From Rhipicephalus microplus (taxonomy: Eukaryota > Arthropoda > Arachnida > Ixodida > Ixodidae): 64,000 nt of DNA. Below, one piece after another: positions 22,761 through 34,043 of this stretch. The notes under the pieces were generated by a model. The model searched no databases. It was not told where the DNA came from and saw only the letters and a program-made list of their open reading frames with translations. The stretch lies in the NCBI RefSeq assembly GCF_043290135.1, contig NC_134710.1, positions 204,312,192-204,376,191 on the forward strand, read 5' to 3'. Position numbers and translations under genes: made by a program. Position 1 is the first letter of the stretch. Every line of letters begins with the position of its first letter.

Positions 22761-23670
22761 CTTCACCGTTCAAACGGCAAGCTATTTATATCTACGACTT
22801 ACCGCTGCGGTGATTTCGGCATTACCGGAAAGATGGCGCAATGAGCGCACGTTGCCACATCGCGCCGCGGCGCCCCCTCTAATCGCCTAACGTACTTTGC
22901 CCGGCTTAGGGAAGATCTACGCTCTCTCGCGCACCCTTATCTGGTGGTGGCGAGGAGGGGAAGGTCGTACACCTTGGCTTGCCTCGGTCTTTACGTGGAA
23001 CGATTTTGCTGTAGTTAACGGGTTCACAAAGGTCACTGCAATCATTGCAATCTCTATTCGCGAGAAGCGCGCACTTTTCAGACTCGGCGAAGTAACAAAT
23101 AAGACGCTTATTCGCGTGCATCCGTATGAGTACGTTTCATGCCTAATTTGTGAGCGAGAAACAACAGACACGTTTCGATCTGCTTTCCATTCTTCGTGTG
23201 ACCTTTCGTATTGTTGCTATCGCATTCATTACTTTGCCTTTGCGGCAAAGATGGGACTTTTTTAAACTTTCGGAGCAAATCAGAGGTGATGTTGCACGTG
23301 CATGGCACCCAGACAACAGCGCGCGCGGAGCGCGTGAGCATGCTGAAAAAGCGCAGGCAGAAAGCGGGAGCTGGGTGACGAGCGACCGACTTTTGTTTAA
23401 AAAGGTGGCGAAATGCACGTGGTGCGTCGCCACCTGGCCGAGCTCGCTGGGAGGATTATACACCTTTACAATTGGCGTGCAATTTCAGCCTGCGAGCAGC
23501 CTCTACTTTGGTCAAGTCAACGTTCCGGTTATGATTTAAGCACGAGCAGCTTCAAGGACCATATCTGAATCTAATTTCAACACTTCAAAGCTAATTAAGC
23601 ATTATTATACTGCTGTCCCGTGCATAATTGTACGCTTTATTGCTTGCTGTATATGGCACGCACTTTCAGC
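22761..23670. other. GC-rich block with unassigned frames
   Basis: The stretch 22800-23540 is clearly richer in G, C and CpG than its neighbours. It has long open frames at 22897-23265 (122 codons, plus), 23150-23539 (129 codons, plus) and 23143-23463 (106 codons, minus). They overlap in different frames, as happens in GC-rich DNA, and none has a domain that I recognise. It could be an exon-bearing region, a CpG island or part of a GC-rich transposon. Confidence 0.35.
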
Positions 23671-23764
<94 letters not shown>

Positions 23765-23799
23765 CTATCTCTCTATCAATTTATCTATCTATCTATCTA
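23671..23799 (+). repeat. (TATC)n microsatellite
   Basis: A TATC tract of about 130 bp with a few interruptions toward its right end. It lacks the SINE end and the 146-bp array that accompany the other tetranucleotide tracts. Confidence 0.98.
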
Positions 23800-25191
23800 C
23801 GTCTAAAATAGTGGGCGAAAGTAAGATGGTTTGACGAATATGACTGACTGGTCATGACATGAATGATTACAATCCTGTCACGTACGTCGTCAAACGCTGT
23901 CCGCCAGACGTGTGGTACAAAACCGTGGTCGGGTGTGTCCCTCAGGTATGCGGGTACGTGCCACAAGTTATCGGTTGTTTGTCTATTGTGGAACCCCGAA
24001 AACACACATGGGTAATTTCAACGCGTGACGTTAGAAAAATCTGACATTAGCAGTGTTGACTCGACGAATGCAAAGAATAATTGTCAGCATATCAGCAGGA
24101 ATTTAACCCCAGCATTCGGCGTGGCGTTATACCACACAGCCATGCCTGGTTTCGAAACTACTTTTCAAAGAGATCCTAATGTTTGTGTAACCACAATTAT
24201 TGTTGCAGGGCTGGATATCTTATTTTATAAACGTTACTAACGTGCTCCTATTATAAAGCCGTCGTGTCGCGTTATTGTCAATTGTAGTTAGGTGCAATCC
24301 AATGATTTATGTGGCAGTGTCCAAGGCCACCATAATGAAAAGCACCGACTCTCAGCTTAATGCTCTTCGTATTGTGACATCAATATGTGTTGCTGTTGGC
24401 ATCGTTAAGCAGCTGTAAACAAATGGTGGTATAAAACTTATGAGGCTGTTTAGCGTATGTATTTGCGTGCATGTGTACATATCTTTAGTGCCACTTTGTA
24501 ATGTTTCACTCAATAAAAAAATCGGGCAGCCCATGTACGGAGCCCATGTACGAAACCCACTCAATAAAAAAAAGGAAGCCCATGTATGGAGTGGCTGGTA
24601 TACGTGTGGCACATCTTGATTTTCTTATCTTGTATCGAGTGAACAAGAGAGGACTTCCTGATCTGATGAGCTCGTTAAAGTACGAAAACAAAAAAATTCG
24701 ATGCTTCTCTTTCAACATCGTACACAGCAACAGATGACGAGCCCCCAACAAACCACGCTGCGGCACGTGAACTGCTGAAGGTACCCAGGCAGGTACCCGG
24801 GCATGGCGGGAGAGTGTGACAACGGCGGGAGTGACATCACATGAACACTATGTATATCGATAACAACAATTAAAAAACGCCCAAAAAAATACTAAAGCAA
24901 TGCGCTGAAAACGTACGCCAGAAAGCCAGTTGACGAAGGCGTCCCAAATTGCCATTCGGAAATTGCGTGTTGTTACATATCGTTCGGAGAAGTACCGGCT
25001 AAGTGCGGCCGGCAGCTTTTGGTGACAGCCTGCGTAACTGAAAGCACGACGCATTGATCGTCAGCGCTCCTTGTGCGAACATCGACACAAGACAAAATTG
25101 TTGATTTAGGTTAATGGATGTCTAAACTATACTTTGCAGCTATTCTCACACTTTAAAGTTGTGTGTACACGAAGCAAGAAGCGCAGGTAAC
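23800..25191. other. Unassigned DNA with a 51-bp direct duplication
   Basis: CACTCAATAAAAAAA followed by AGCCCATGTA occurs at 24507 and, 51 bp later, at 24558. Nothing else was recognised. Confidence 0.45.
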
Positions 25192-25288
25192 ATATACACT
25201 AACGCAGCCAGCACGACAGGCCTAATGTTTGCTGGGCCGGACACTGGGTAAGACCGCTCTCGACGCGGTAAGTTGGGATTGTTGAAGT
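25192..25288 (+). repeat. Copy of the block flanking the gypsy element
   Basis: It matches 31900-31990 in the same orientation, with about 10 differences over ~90 aligned bases and one 6-bp indel by eye. The best-conserved words are CACTGGGTAAGACCGCTCTC and then GACGCGG. It may be an LTR fragment of the minus-strand gypsy element or an unrelated dispersed repeat present on both sides. Confidence 0.75.
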
Positions 25289-26709
25289 CAAATCCTGGCT
25301 TGACTACACGACCGCAGGCAGGAAATCAAGTAAAATTATCACCGCTTCTAGGCGTTTTCATAGCCGTGTTACAGAGAAACCGGCCCGATTTGAAGTGGCC
25401 TTCAGAATAGGCGGTACAAAGATTAGCCGGGTTTTAGGTCAAATTTTTCCTCGCAAGATACGGCCTGCGGTAGGCGTGACTTTCCGTGGGCGGCCCGGCC
25501 TTGGTGCGGTGGCGGAAAAAAAATATTACTTTTACGCTTTTCAGAACAGTTTCTCGCCAATAATGTGGTGGATAATGGACTATAAGTAATTCGAAAACCA
25601 TTAGTATAACAATCACCTACATTTGCGAGATTAACATGCAAAGCACAGCCCTGAAATCAAACTCGGGTCCGCATGCACAAGAAACAGATGTATTACGTAT
25701 TGCACCACAGCGCCACCGCATGAAGGCGAGTCTTCTTGCGGGGTATATATCTACCAAGTGGGATTTTGCAAACCGTCTTTGGAACGTAGAACTGTTTTTG
25801 TGCTATGTGCATGCATTTTATCAGCGAATAGTTTGTAGGGCTTCATGAATTCGAGAAAACCACGGTGAGCACCTTCGGCTCTGACCGGTTCATGGTGCGC
25901 CGTTCCGGAAGAACAATTAACGCGTGTTTGTGCGTCGTTTTAGTGCTTCCCCGTGAACTGCGGGTGTTACGCTCACCGAAATTCACGGACGAAGCTGTGT
26001 TCTGACATCGAAACCTGCGTATGTTTCTCGCACGTGCGTATGCTGTGAGAAATTAGGCTGATTTATGTCGGGAGTTACACGCGTGTCAGTGACAACAGAC
26101 TATTCTCAGCTGTTTGAAGACAATGCGCTTTCGCACGTAAACGTCGCATGGGTATTTTAGCGAGCCTACTCAAACATTAGAATTTCATACGCGCGAACAG
26201 CCGCGAGCTGCACGCTGGAGCAGCAGCACCGTTTTAGCGTTTCAATGAATACTTATTTCTGCAATTAGAACTTATGGGCATTATTTCATTACATAGAGTG
26301 CTTTTTACTCATTTTCAGTCATTAACTGATCTTATTTATGGGGAGTGGCTACTCTCACTTTTATTCAGCATCACATCGCCCTTCAAGTGAATGCCGAGGT
26401 CAAGTATGACGTACACAAATTAGTGACGGACAGGTCGGTCTCCCTCCAAATAAAAAAATGCCCCTGCACATCTCTTTCACAAACATCGGCGTGATGTTGG
26501 GGTCAAAAAATGGTGCAGAACGAACCTCAAAATATTTATTCTTACTGCTAGCAGTTGCCCTTTAGAAAGTGGGGAGTTTTCATAGCTGGTTATCTACACA
26601 GCAGTACACCGGTTGTCTAGGTCGTGGTTCACTGATGCAAATTCATGCTGGAATATGAAAACTGTACTTAATATTCAAAAGAGTGAGCAAATGTCGGTGA
26701 CATACGCTT
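25289..26709. other. Unassigned DNA, possibly gypsy 3' remains
   Basis: A GC-rich stretch at 25395-25560 and several short frames are present, but no domain is readable. If the flanking blocks are LTR pieces, this stretch would be the lost 3' part of the gypsy element; I see no direct support for that. Confidence 0.35.
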
Positions 26710-26994
26710 TCCTGCTGACTTCGATTGATTGATTGATTGATTGATTGATATGTGGGGTTTAACGTCAAAAAATCACCGTATGATTACTAGAGACGCCGTA
26801 GTGGAGGGCTCTGGAAATTTCTACCACCTGGGCTTCTTTAACGTACTCTCAAATCAGAGCACATGGGCCTACAACTTTTCCGCCTTCATCGGAAATGCAG
26901 CCGCCGCAGTCGGGATTCGAACCTGCTACCTGCGGGTCAGCAGCCGAGTACCTTAGCCACTAGACCACCACGGCAGCGCTGTCCTGCTGACTTC
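26710..26994 (-). mobile_element. Ruka-like SINE, full length, 13-bp target-site duplication
   Basis: The element (26723-26981) lies between TCCTGCTGACTTC at 26710-26722 and the same 13-mer at 26982-26994. On the minus strand the head reads CCGTGGTGGTCTAGTGGC and box B GGTTCGAATCCCG. The tail ends in a clean (CAAT)n run, seen on the plus strand as GATTGATTGATTGATT. It is one of the youngest-looking copies in the window. Confidence 0.98.
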
Positions 26995-27091
26995 TGCACC
27001 GGACTTTTGACTTCTGCACTTGATGTTTATCATCAAATTACGCAATTATTAATCAAAGATCGACCAATAGATTTTCAATTTTGATGTTTTT

Positions 27092-28020
27092 CTGTCTCGC
27101 GGCCTTTACTGTACTGTATGCGAACGTTATGTAAGGGAGAATCTCGTCCCAGTTTTGTGTTCGATGTCCACATACATTGAAAGCATGTTTTCCAGAGTTT
27201 TGTTAAGTCGCTTGGTCAACCCGTTGGTTTGTGGATGGTAAGCTGTCGACTTGCGATGAATAGTTATGCTGAGCACCAACACATGATCTAAATGTGCGGC
27301 CGTGAATGCGTTTTTGTGATCTGTTATAACGATCGGTGGCGCACCGTGTCTCAGCACAATGTTCTCTATTTAGAACCGGGCCACCTCCTCTGCTGTGCCT
27401 CTCTGGATGGCTTTTGTCTCGGCGTAAAGAGTAAGGTAGTCGGTCGCCACTATAACCCAGCGGTTACCAACACCAGAGGTGGAAAGTGGGCCCAAAAGAT
27501 CCATTCCAATCTGGTAAAATGGCGTTGTAGGGATCTGGACAGGGTGTAGCAAACCGGCTCGTTTCGTTGGAGGTGACTTGCGCCACTAGTAATCGAGGCA
27601 GGTCCGAACATGATCCTTCACAGCAGCGGTTAGTCTAGGCCAGTAATATCTCCCTCGAACTCTGCTCAATGTGCCCGTGTAGCCTAAATGTCCAGATGTT
27701 ACCTCGTTGTGGCACGCTTGCAACACCTCAGAATGAAGAGTGGTAAGGACAACAAGCAGGTAGGTGGACCCGTCTGACGAGAAGTTCATTTTGTAAAGGA
27801 CATTGTTTCGCAGACAGAACGACGATAGTCCTCTTGTAAAGGCTTTGGGTGCATTCTGGCTTCGTACTTCTGAATAATTAATCAAGCCCAGTAGCTCAGG
27901 ATTGTCATGCTGGTGATCTGCTTTGGCTGACGTGTCGAGGATTCCGAGGAACGCTGTCTCTTCATCAAAAGAAGCAGCCGACTCTATTGGGGATCGAGAT
28001 AGGCAGTCGGCGTCCATGTG
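27092..28020 (-). pseudogene. Gypsy integrase remnant
   Basis: The N-terminal zinc-binding (HHCC) region is seen in ACHNEVTSGHLGY and TCLDY. The second cysteine of the last CxxC is tyrosine (27589-27591) and is followed by a stop (27586-27588). The catalytic core has D in MDLLGP (27499-27501) and D in ITDHKNAF (27319-27321). The third acidic residue is replaced by lysine in HPQTNGLTKRLNKTL (27211-27213), 36 positions after the second D, which is DX35E spacing. A further stop (27370-27372) and a frameshift near 27140 break the frame. The core cannot be catalytic as it stands. Confidence 0.93.
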
Positions 28021-28380
28021 TCATTTTCCTGACTTATACACCATTGTTATATCAAACTCCTGTAGTCTAAGGCGCCAGCGTGCCAATCGCCTGGAAGGAT
28101 CTTTCAGACTTGTTAACCAACACAACGAATGGTGGTCACTAATAACCTTGAGTGGGCGGCCGTACAAGTATGGGCGAAATTTCATAACTGCCCACACCAC
28201 GGCGATCCATTCCTTTTCAGTGGTCGAGGAATTTGCTTCTGTGCGTGACAGTGTTCTGCTTGCGTAAGCGATCACTCTTTCCTCGTCGTCCTGGCGCTGC
28301 ACAAGCACAGCTCTGAGGTCAACAATGCTGGCGTCAGTATGGAGCACTGTAGGGGCTGTCTCATCAAAATGGGCAACACG
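28021..28380 (-). pseudogene. Gypsy RNase H remnant
   Basis: HTDAS near the start of the reading supplies the first acidic residue. [20 protein letters not shown] and [11 protein letters not shown] are the usual RNase H blocks of Ty3/gypsy pol, with the expected downstream [15 protein letters not shown] frameshift just upstream, near 28350-28380, separates it from the RT connection region. The domain itself reads without internal stops for about 108 codons, the longest intact pol piece here. Confidence 0.93.
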
Positions 28381-29225
28381 GGGGTCGTCTGTAGACGTTG
28401 CCGCAAGTCATTGAAAGCAGCTTCCTGTTCATCGCCCCAAACAAATGCAATGTCATCCCTCGTGAGACTAGTTAAAGGGAACGCAATGCGCGCAAAATAT
28501 GGAATAAACCGCCGATAATATGCACAGAGACCCAGAAAACGCCTCACTGCGTTTCTATTTGATGGTGTTGGAAACTGTGCGACGGCAGCAACTTTCTCGG
28601 GGTCTGGACGAACTCCTGCGTAACTGATGACATGGCCAAGAAACTGCAGTTCCTCAAAGCAGAAGTGACATTTCTCCGGCTTGAGCGTCAGGCCTGCGGT
28701 CCGAATGGCCTACAAGACCATTTGCAATCATTCAAGGTGTTCGTCAAACGTTGTAGAAAGCACAATGACGTCATCAAGGTATACTAGGCAGGTTCTCCAT
28801 TTAATCCCAGAGGGAACGGTATCCATGAGACGCTTGAAAGTAGCAGGCGCGGAGCACAAGCCAAATGATAAAACGTTAAATTCATACAGTCCGTCTGGCG
28901 TCAAGAAAACGGTTTTTTAACGATCCCTGGGGTCTATTTCGATTTGTCAATATCCGCTCTTTAAGTCCATGGAAGAGAAGTAACGTGCGTTTCGAAGCCT
29001 GTCGATCGAATCATCTATCCGGGGAAGCGGGTACACGTCTTTTTTGAAACCAGATTTAGCTTTCGACAGTCCACACAGAAACGCAGGCTGCCGTCCTTCT
29101 TCTTCACTAGAACAACAGGTGATGCTCAGGGGCTTTTCGACGGTTGAATGACGTCGTCTTCAAGCATTTTTGTTACCTGCTGCTCTATCGCTTCTCGTTC
29201 TTTTCAAGCCACATGGTACGTATTT
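28381..29225 (-). pseudogene. Gypsy reverse transcriptase remnant
   Basis: Blocks in order are [59 protein letters not shown], the catalytic YLDD at 28770-28781 (intact), LKPEKCHF, LQFLGHVIS, and RRFLGLCAYYRRFI in the connection. In-frame stops lie at 29126-29128, 28947-28949, 28728-28730 and 28710-28712. A one-base loss near 29050 shifts the frame after [10 protein letters not shown]. Confidence 0.95.
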
Positions 29226-30083
29226 TAATGGATTGGTCTAGCCGTGTCCTCTGTGATGATTCGGTGCTTGGTCAAGGACGTCCGGCCAACTTTCGACGTC
29301 GACGCAAAACAGTCGTGGAACTCGGGTAGCAGCACAAGCAGGCGTTCCCGCTCTTGCTGAGTTAAAGTAGGGCTGACGTCAAGGTTAGGTGCTAGGTCAT
29401 GTGTCTTGTGCAGGTGTTGCTTCGAGTGCTGAAAAGCAGTCACAAACATCTGTGATCTCGTCGAAATGTGCGAATGCTGTGTCTTTTGGAAGGTGCCATC
29501 GCTCGGAGGAGAAATCGGTCAACAGAAAGCTCGTTCGGCCGTCGGTGACATTGACTATTATTCGTGCTACCGAAATCCCGTGAGTGAAAAGCAGCGAGGT
29601 TAGATGGTCGGCGACTCCTTCACCGTTGAACGGTACGTCACATGCTATTGAAACGAGTATACATGATCGAGGCGGCGCGACTATAGTGTGGTCTCTTTGA
29701 GACGAAAGGATTTGTGCTCTGGTGATGCAGGATCAGTCAGACGAGCACTCTCGTAAAATGAAACCACGTGGTCAGGGATGTTGACTATTGCGCCATGCTC
29801 CCTGAGAAAGTCCATTCCTATAATAAATCATTGCAGCCCTCTGGGAGAACAATGAAAGTCGCGACGAAAGAAGAATCTCCTATCCTGATCCTTGCTGTGC
29901 ATCTTCAGTAGAGAGCAGCAATTGACCACCCCCTGTTCTTCTATGCGGTCCTGTCCATGGCGTTTTTACTTTTCTAAGATGATCAGCCAGCTTGTGATTT
30001 ATTATGGAAAAATCAGCACCCGTATCGACTAAGGCCGTCACTTGCTTTCCATCAATAATTACATTGAGGTCGGCGCTCACCAT
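29226..30083 (-). pseudogene. Gypsy aspartic protease and linker remnant
   Basis: The protease active site reads ALVDTGADFSII, with DTG at 30018-30026. The flap region follows (GGQLL), then the frame is lost near 29880. Beyond it the linker toward RT is readable in pieces, for example LIMGMDFL-type sequence near 29810. The retropepsin fold needs the downstream hydrophobic-hydrophobic-Gly motif, which lies in another frame here. Confidence 0.9.
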
Positions 30084-30460
30084 TTCGTCGTTGTTAATAT
30101 TCGTCGGCCTCGAGTCGTTCTGTAGCGGCAGTACTGGGGACTTTTTGTCGTCTTGTGGTTGGGCTGTGACCTTACCCTGAGAGGTCGCCGCCTTTAGTTT
30201 CCCCGGTAAGGGCTGGGTGACCTTGTTCTCCGAAGGTCAGCAAAAGTACGTCGATTCGGTGACGATGTCTGAGCAGGGGATGGAGAGCGTGACCTGTGGG
30301 CGGAATTGGGCTGGCGATTAGGAAGCGACTCGTGATAGGGAGACCACGTTGTTGAAGGTCCTCGAAAACCAGGGTCGTCATGGCGAACAATGTAGTCGAC
30401 GTTGGCACGGCGACCGTCGTACCGTGGCATAGACGGGCGAAGCGATGTGTCGCGGTACCA

Positions 30461-30503
30461 ACAATAGCGAGCTATATGGCCGGCACCACCACCAGTTGAA
30501 GCA
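30461..30503 (-). other. Gag zinc knuckle split by one base
   Basis: The first half reads CFN in one frame and the second half GHIARYC in another. The 43-base length is one more than the 42 bases of a 14-residue CX2CX4HX4C knuckle, so a single inserted base in the GGTGGTGGT run explains the break. Confidence 0.85.
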
Positions 30504-31692
30504 GAGAGGGCACCGATCGACGGTGCGCCTAGCGTCCGTTCTCCGAAATTGTGGGCGTCCTATGTCCTCTCGTGGTGGTGAGTAAAGCGCGGCAAGTGTT
30601 GGCTAGCGGCATGGAGACATAGGAGACATGGGCGGACGTCTGAAAGCTTCCTGCAATGGTTGCGACGAAGGTGCGGCTGTAGGTGGCTGGTAGTATGATG
30701 TAATAGGTGGGACGGGTGTTGTACGGCGGACAGCGTCGGCGTAAGTCAGTTGACGCTGATCGCGACCGAGATCAGCTGCTGAAAAAGCATGCCTATGTTC
30801 GTCACGAACGACTACGGTAACGGCAATCACTGGTGTATCCACTGGAGGAGTCCAAAGCTTCTGAATTTCTTCTCGGACAATATCTCTCATCAGGTCACGT
30901 AGGGAGCCCTGATTGTCCAGAGTCACTAAAGCGGCGTTGATTGGTGTAGTAGTAGACAAGCGATCATATTGCCTCAATCTTTGGTGCAGAGCAAGCTCCA
31001 TAGCAGTGGCTTTTTTATAAAATCGGCCACGGTAGTTGGGCATTGCGCACAAGTGCAGCGAACAGTTGTTCTTTCACGCCGCGCATAAGGTAGCGCAACT
31101 TCTTTTCCTCGGACATATTGGGATCAGCCCGATGACATAGGCGCGTCACGTCTTCAGCAAACATTGCCACAGTTTCATTAGGTTTTTGAAGCCTAAAGTC
31201 GAGCAACTGCTGAGCCTGTTCTCGATGGTCGACGCTAGCAAAGGTGTCAATCAGCGGCTGACGAAACTCATCCCATGTGGATATACGGCCTTCTCGATTC
31301 TCAAGCCACGTGTGAGTGCTGTCATCGAGAGTGAAGTACGTGCGGGCGAGCTTCTGTTGAGCATTCCACTGGTTGATGTCGGCAACGCGTTCGTAATGCT
31401 CAAACGAAACATCTTCATGTGGGCCACCACTGGAGCGATCAGGCACAAGCGGCTGAAGAAGTGTTACCAGTGATTAGAAACGGGGCTGCCTTGTATTCCT
31501 TGGACCAACTGTGGCTGGCTGGCTGGCGGAGGCCATTGGTAGAGGTACGTAATGCCTGGTAGAATGTTCGTCGAAGGAGGTCAACTCAGGAGAAAGGCCT
31601 AGCAACCGCCGATTAAAGCGGTGCACTGGTGTCGTAACAGGTGGCTGCGTGTCGGGACTTGAAGAACGGCTCCCAGATGGGGTGTTGAGCAT
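30504..31692 (-). pseudogene. Gypsy gag remnant
   Basis: From 31692 the reading begins MLNTPSGSRSS, a proline- and serine-rich start. It stops at 31474-31476 and resumes in the same frame with the retrotransposon gag core: FEHYERVADIN, ARTYFTLDDSTHTWLEN, WDEFRQPLIDTFASV and KPNETVAMFAEDVTRLCHRA. Near 31045 the frame shifts into FYKKATAMELALHQRLRQYD and a basic, proline-rich tail to 30603. The start Met is the first in the frame after the leader. Confidence 0.92.
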
Positions 31693-31990
31693 CGGCAGGC
31701 TTGCAACCCAGCGCCTTCACCAGTGTCGCGGTTCAATGTAAGCAGTGCACCGAGACGTTGAGTCTGAGAACCAAAGGGCGTGTGTATGCAGGAGCCAATA
31801 GCAGGAGAGAGCAAAACAAAAGCACGTTGTCTTCTTCAGTCTCCCCTTTCACGAAGCTGTTGGCGCACATGGTCTTCGTTCTTTGTTTCGGGCGTGGCAA
31901 TATACACCAACGCGGCCGGCACGATAATGCTTGGTGGGCCGGGCACTGGGTAAGACCGCTCTCGACGCGGGGAGTTGGGATGTTTGAAGT
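31693..31990 (-). repeat. Gypsy 5' leader / LTR fragment
   Basis: Upstream of gag is about 300 bp of non-coding sequence ending in the 31900-31990 block that recurs at 25192-25288. On the minus strand TGTATATTGCC at about 31904 could be an LTR start (TG). I cannot place a primer-binding site with confidence. Confidence 0.5.
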
Positions 31991-34043
31991 TTCTGCATTT
32001 GAGCTTCGGAACATTTCGAACTGTTACCTGAAGTAAGCAGAAGGATAAGCATGACCAGACATCCATTTACGCGGTGTATCGGAATCGAACGACAGCTTTT
32101 TCTCTCGTCTCCGCTGCGAACCCTTGCGAAGCGATCGAGAGAGCTCATTTACGTTTCGTCAACTTGACGGCAAAAACAATTTTCTATTTCTGTTAGGAGT
32201 GGTGTCCAGCTCCAGGCTTATAAACACTGCAACTTGGAATCATTTCAGCAATACACGGCTGATGCGAATATGGCCGGTATATGCGGGGGCATATGCGAAA
32301 AAGGTGCATTATAATTTCTGTGATACGTACGTGCACCGCAAAATTTACGTATGGTAGGTATCTGTTAAGGTAGCATCTCTCCGTGCCGTCGAATCAAGTG
32401 TTTTATACTCAACGACATCGAAACATACCACGGCACACGTATACAGTAATGTGCACGCTGCGCTGGTAGAAACAGTGCGTGCTTCAGTATTCACCAGCGC
32501 TTTCCAGTTAAAATTTTAGCGCTTCCAGCACTTCGTAGTGTGCACCAGCATCACAGCGGTTAAGCCAGCGCACCTGCCAGTGCGACACAGTTATTTCCTA
32601 GTGCGCCCAGCGAAGTGACAGTAAATATCAGCGTGTAGCAGTGTCTCCAGTGTGTACCAGTGCCAAACACCGTACTGTCATCACGCTGGGGACGATGTTT
32701 TTTGCAATACAGATAACTTGCAGTCGTAAGCATACTAATATATGGAACTGCGTGAATGTCGACAACAAGACACTGGCAGTGATGACGAATTGTGCAGACA
32801 GAGATAACCCAGTTATGACGGCGATAAAGACTACGACAACTTCGCGGTGTCGTGAGGACATCATGACGAAAGGTAGCATGGCGATGCAATAATGATAGTG
32901 AAATGACAGCGCTGTATTCGATGTAATGGTGATAAACATGAAAGAAGTCGACGACGATGACAGATTGGCCATTAATCGGAGTACAACAATGACAGCGATG
33001 ACAAAACGTTTATTCTAAGCATTTTACTTTCATTAGAGCTTGCTTTTTTGTGCAGCATTGATTGTGACGGCTTCGTAGGCTACCACCTCTGAGCGTATTG
33101 CGGAGCATTGAGGTTGCATTGATCGCCATTGACACTCGGGGAAGGCTCCACATGGAATGTATTACTTTCGTAAATCTTGTAATGAATCTGTCAAAATACG
33201 TTCGAATACTTCCGACATAGTAGCAACTGCTCCTAAAGTTAACAATGACATTCCACTGTTATGGAACAGGAATCCTTCTTCGACCGGCGCTTATGACATG
33301 CCCATATAATCTTAAGAGCAGCTATCACGCTCTGGTATGGTGAAACGGACGCCGTGTTTTGGGGCTTACAGCCCATGGCGAGGTTTCACTGGCGGCAAGC
33401 AACAGGCACAGACAGACTAGATGATATCGCGGTCGTTTGTTTTATGTCCCCGGTAAAATCTGACTGCCTCGTGCAAGCGATGAAAATTTGGGTAGAACTA
33501 CGAACCTTTTGTTGACAACCTCGACTGACTACTTAGACGCAAGCGTTTTTTTTATATATATAATATAGCCACCTGTCTTGCATCCGCTAAGACAGGGAAT
33601 GATAGTCTTCCTAAAAGTTTTCATTATATACCACGTACGCAAAAATGCTCTGAAAACAACACAACAAAGGCTTCGAGTAAATTGCCGTTATAGCTTAAAA
33701 CACATCAGCGCTACTTCAGTGATACTACGAGGATCAGCCACTTCAACAGTATCTCCTCGCGTTAGTGCCCCGAGTTGTCTTGCGGCGCATTATTTGCACT
33801 GCGCATGCGTTCACACATTGTCTTGAAACACCGGCCTTCAATACGAGAAGCGCTGCAAGAAATATGGAGCCACGAGGCAAGCAATGGAACGCCTTCAATT
33901 GCAACAAACTAACACTAAACATCTGTGACGCACTTCTTGGCACTCGTTGGAGACAGCCATAGAGTTTCCTAGATATACACAATAGGGCACTCTGGTGCTA
34001 GTGTCTATGCGAACTTCAACGCACAACGCTTCAGCGAGCATGG
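31991..34043. other. Unassigned DNA with a CCAG-rich stretch
   Basis: Between 32467 and 32663 the word CCAG occurs nine times, mostly as CCAGCG or CCAGTG, far above chance. The following 32800-33000 is rich in GATGAC-type words. Frames on both strands there reflect this low complexity. No gene is supported. Confidence 0.45.

Larger units (their letters stand above)
27092..31990 (-). mobile_element. Ty3/gypsy LTR retrotransposon, inactive
   Basis: Read from 31990 to 27092, the order is leader or LTR fragment, gag, zinc knuckle, aspartic protease, reverse transcriptase, RNase H and integrase. RT before RNase H and integrase is the Ty3/gypsy arrangement. The polyprotein is broken by many stops and frameshifts. 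The integrase reading ends near 27092 without a 3' LTR next to it. The element is old, and no domain is intact end to end. A ~90-bp block at its 5' edge recurs at 25192-25288 and may mark the LTRs. Confidence 0.95.

Noticed and set aside
24661..24690. Hammerhead ribozyme core (CTGATGAG ... CGAAA)
   Set aside because: The bases between the two boxes do not form a stem II and no cleavage-site arm is evident; another CTGATGAG at about 35323 fails in the same way.
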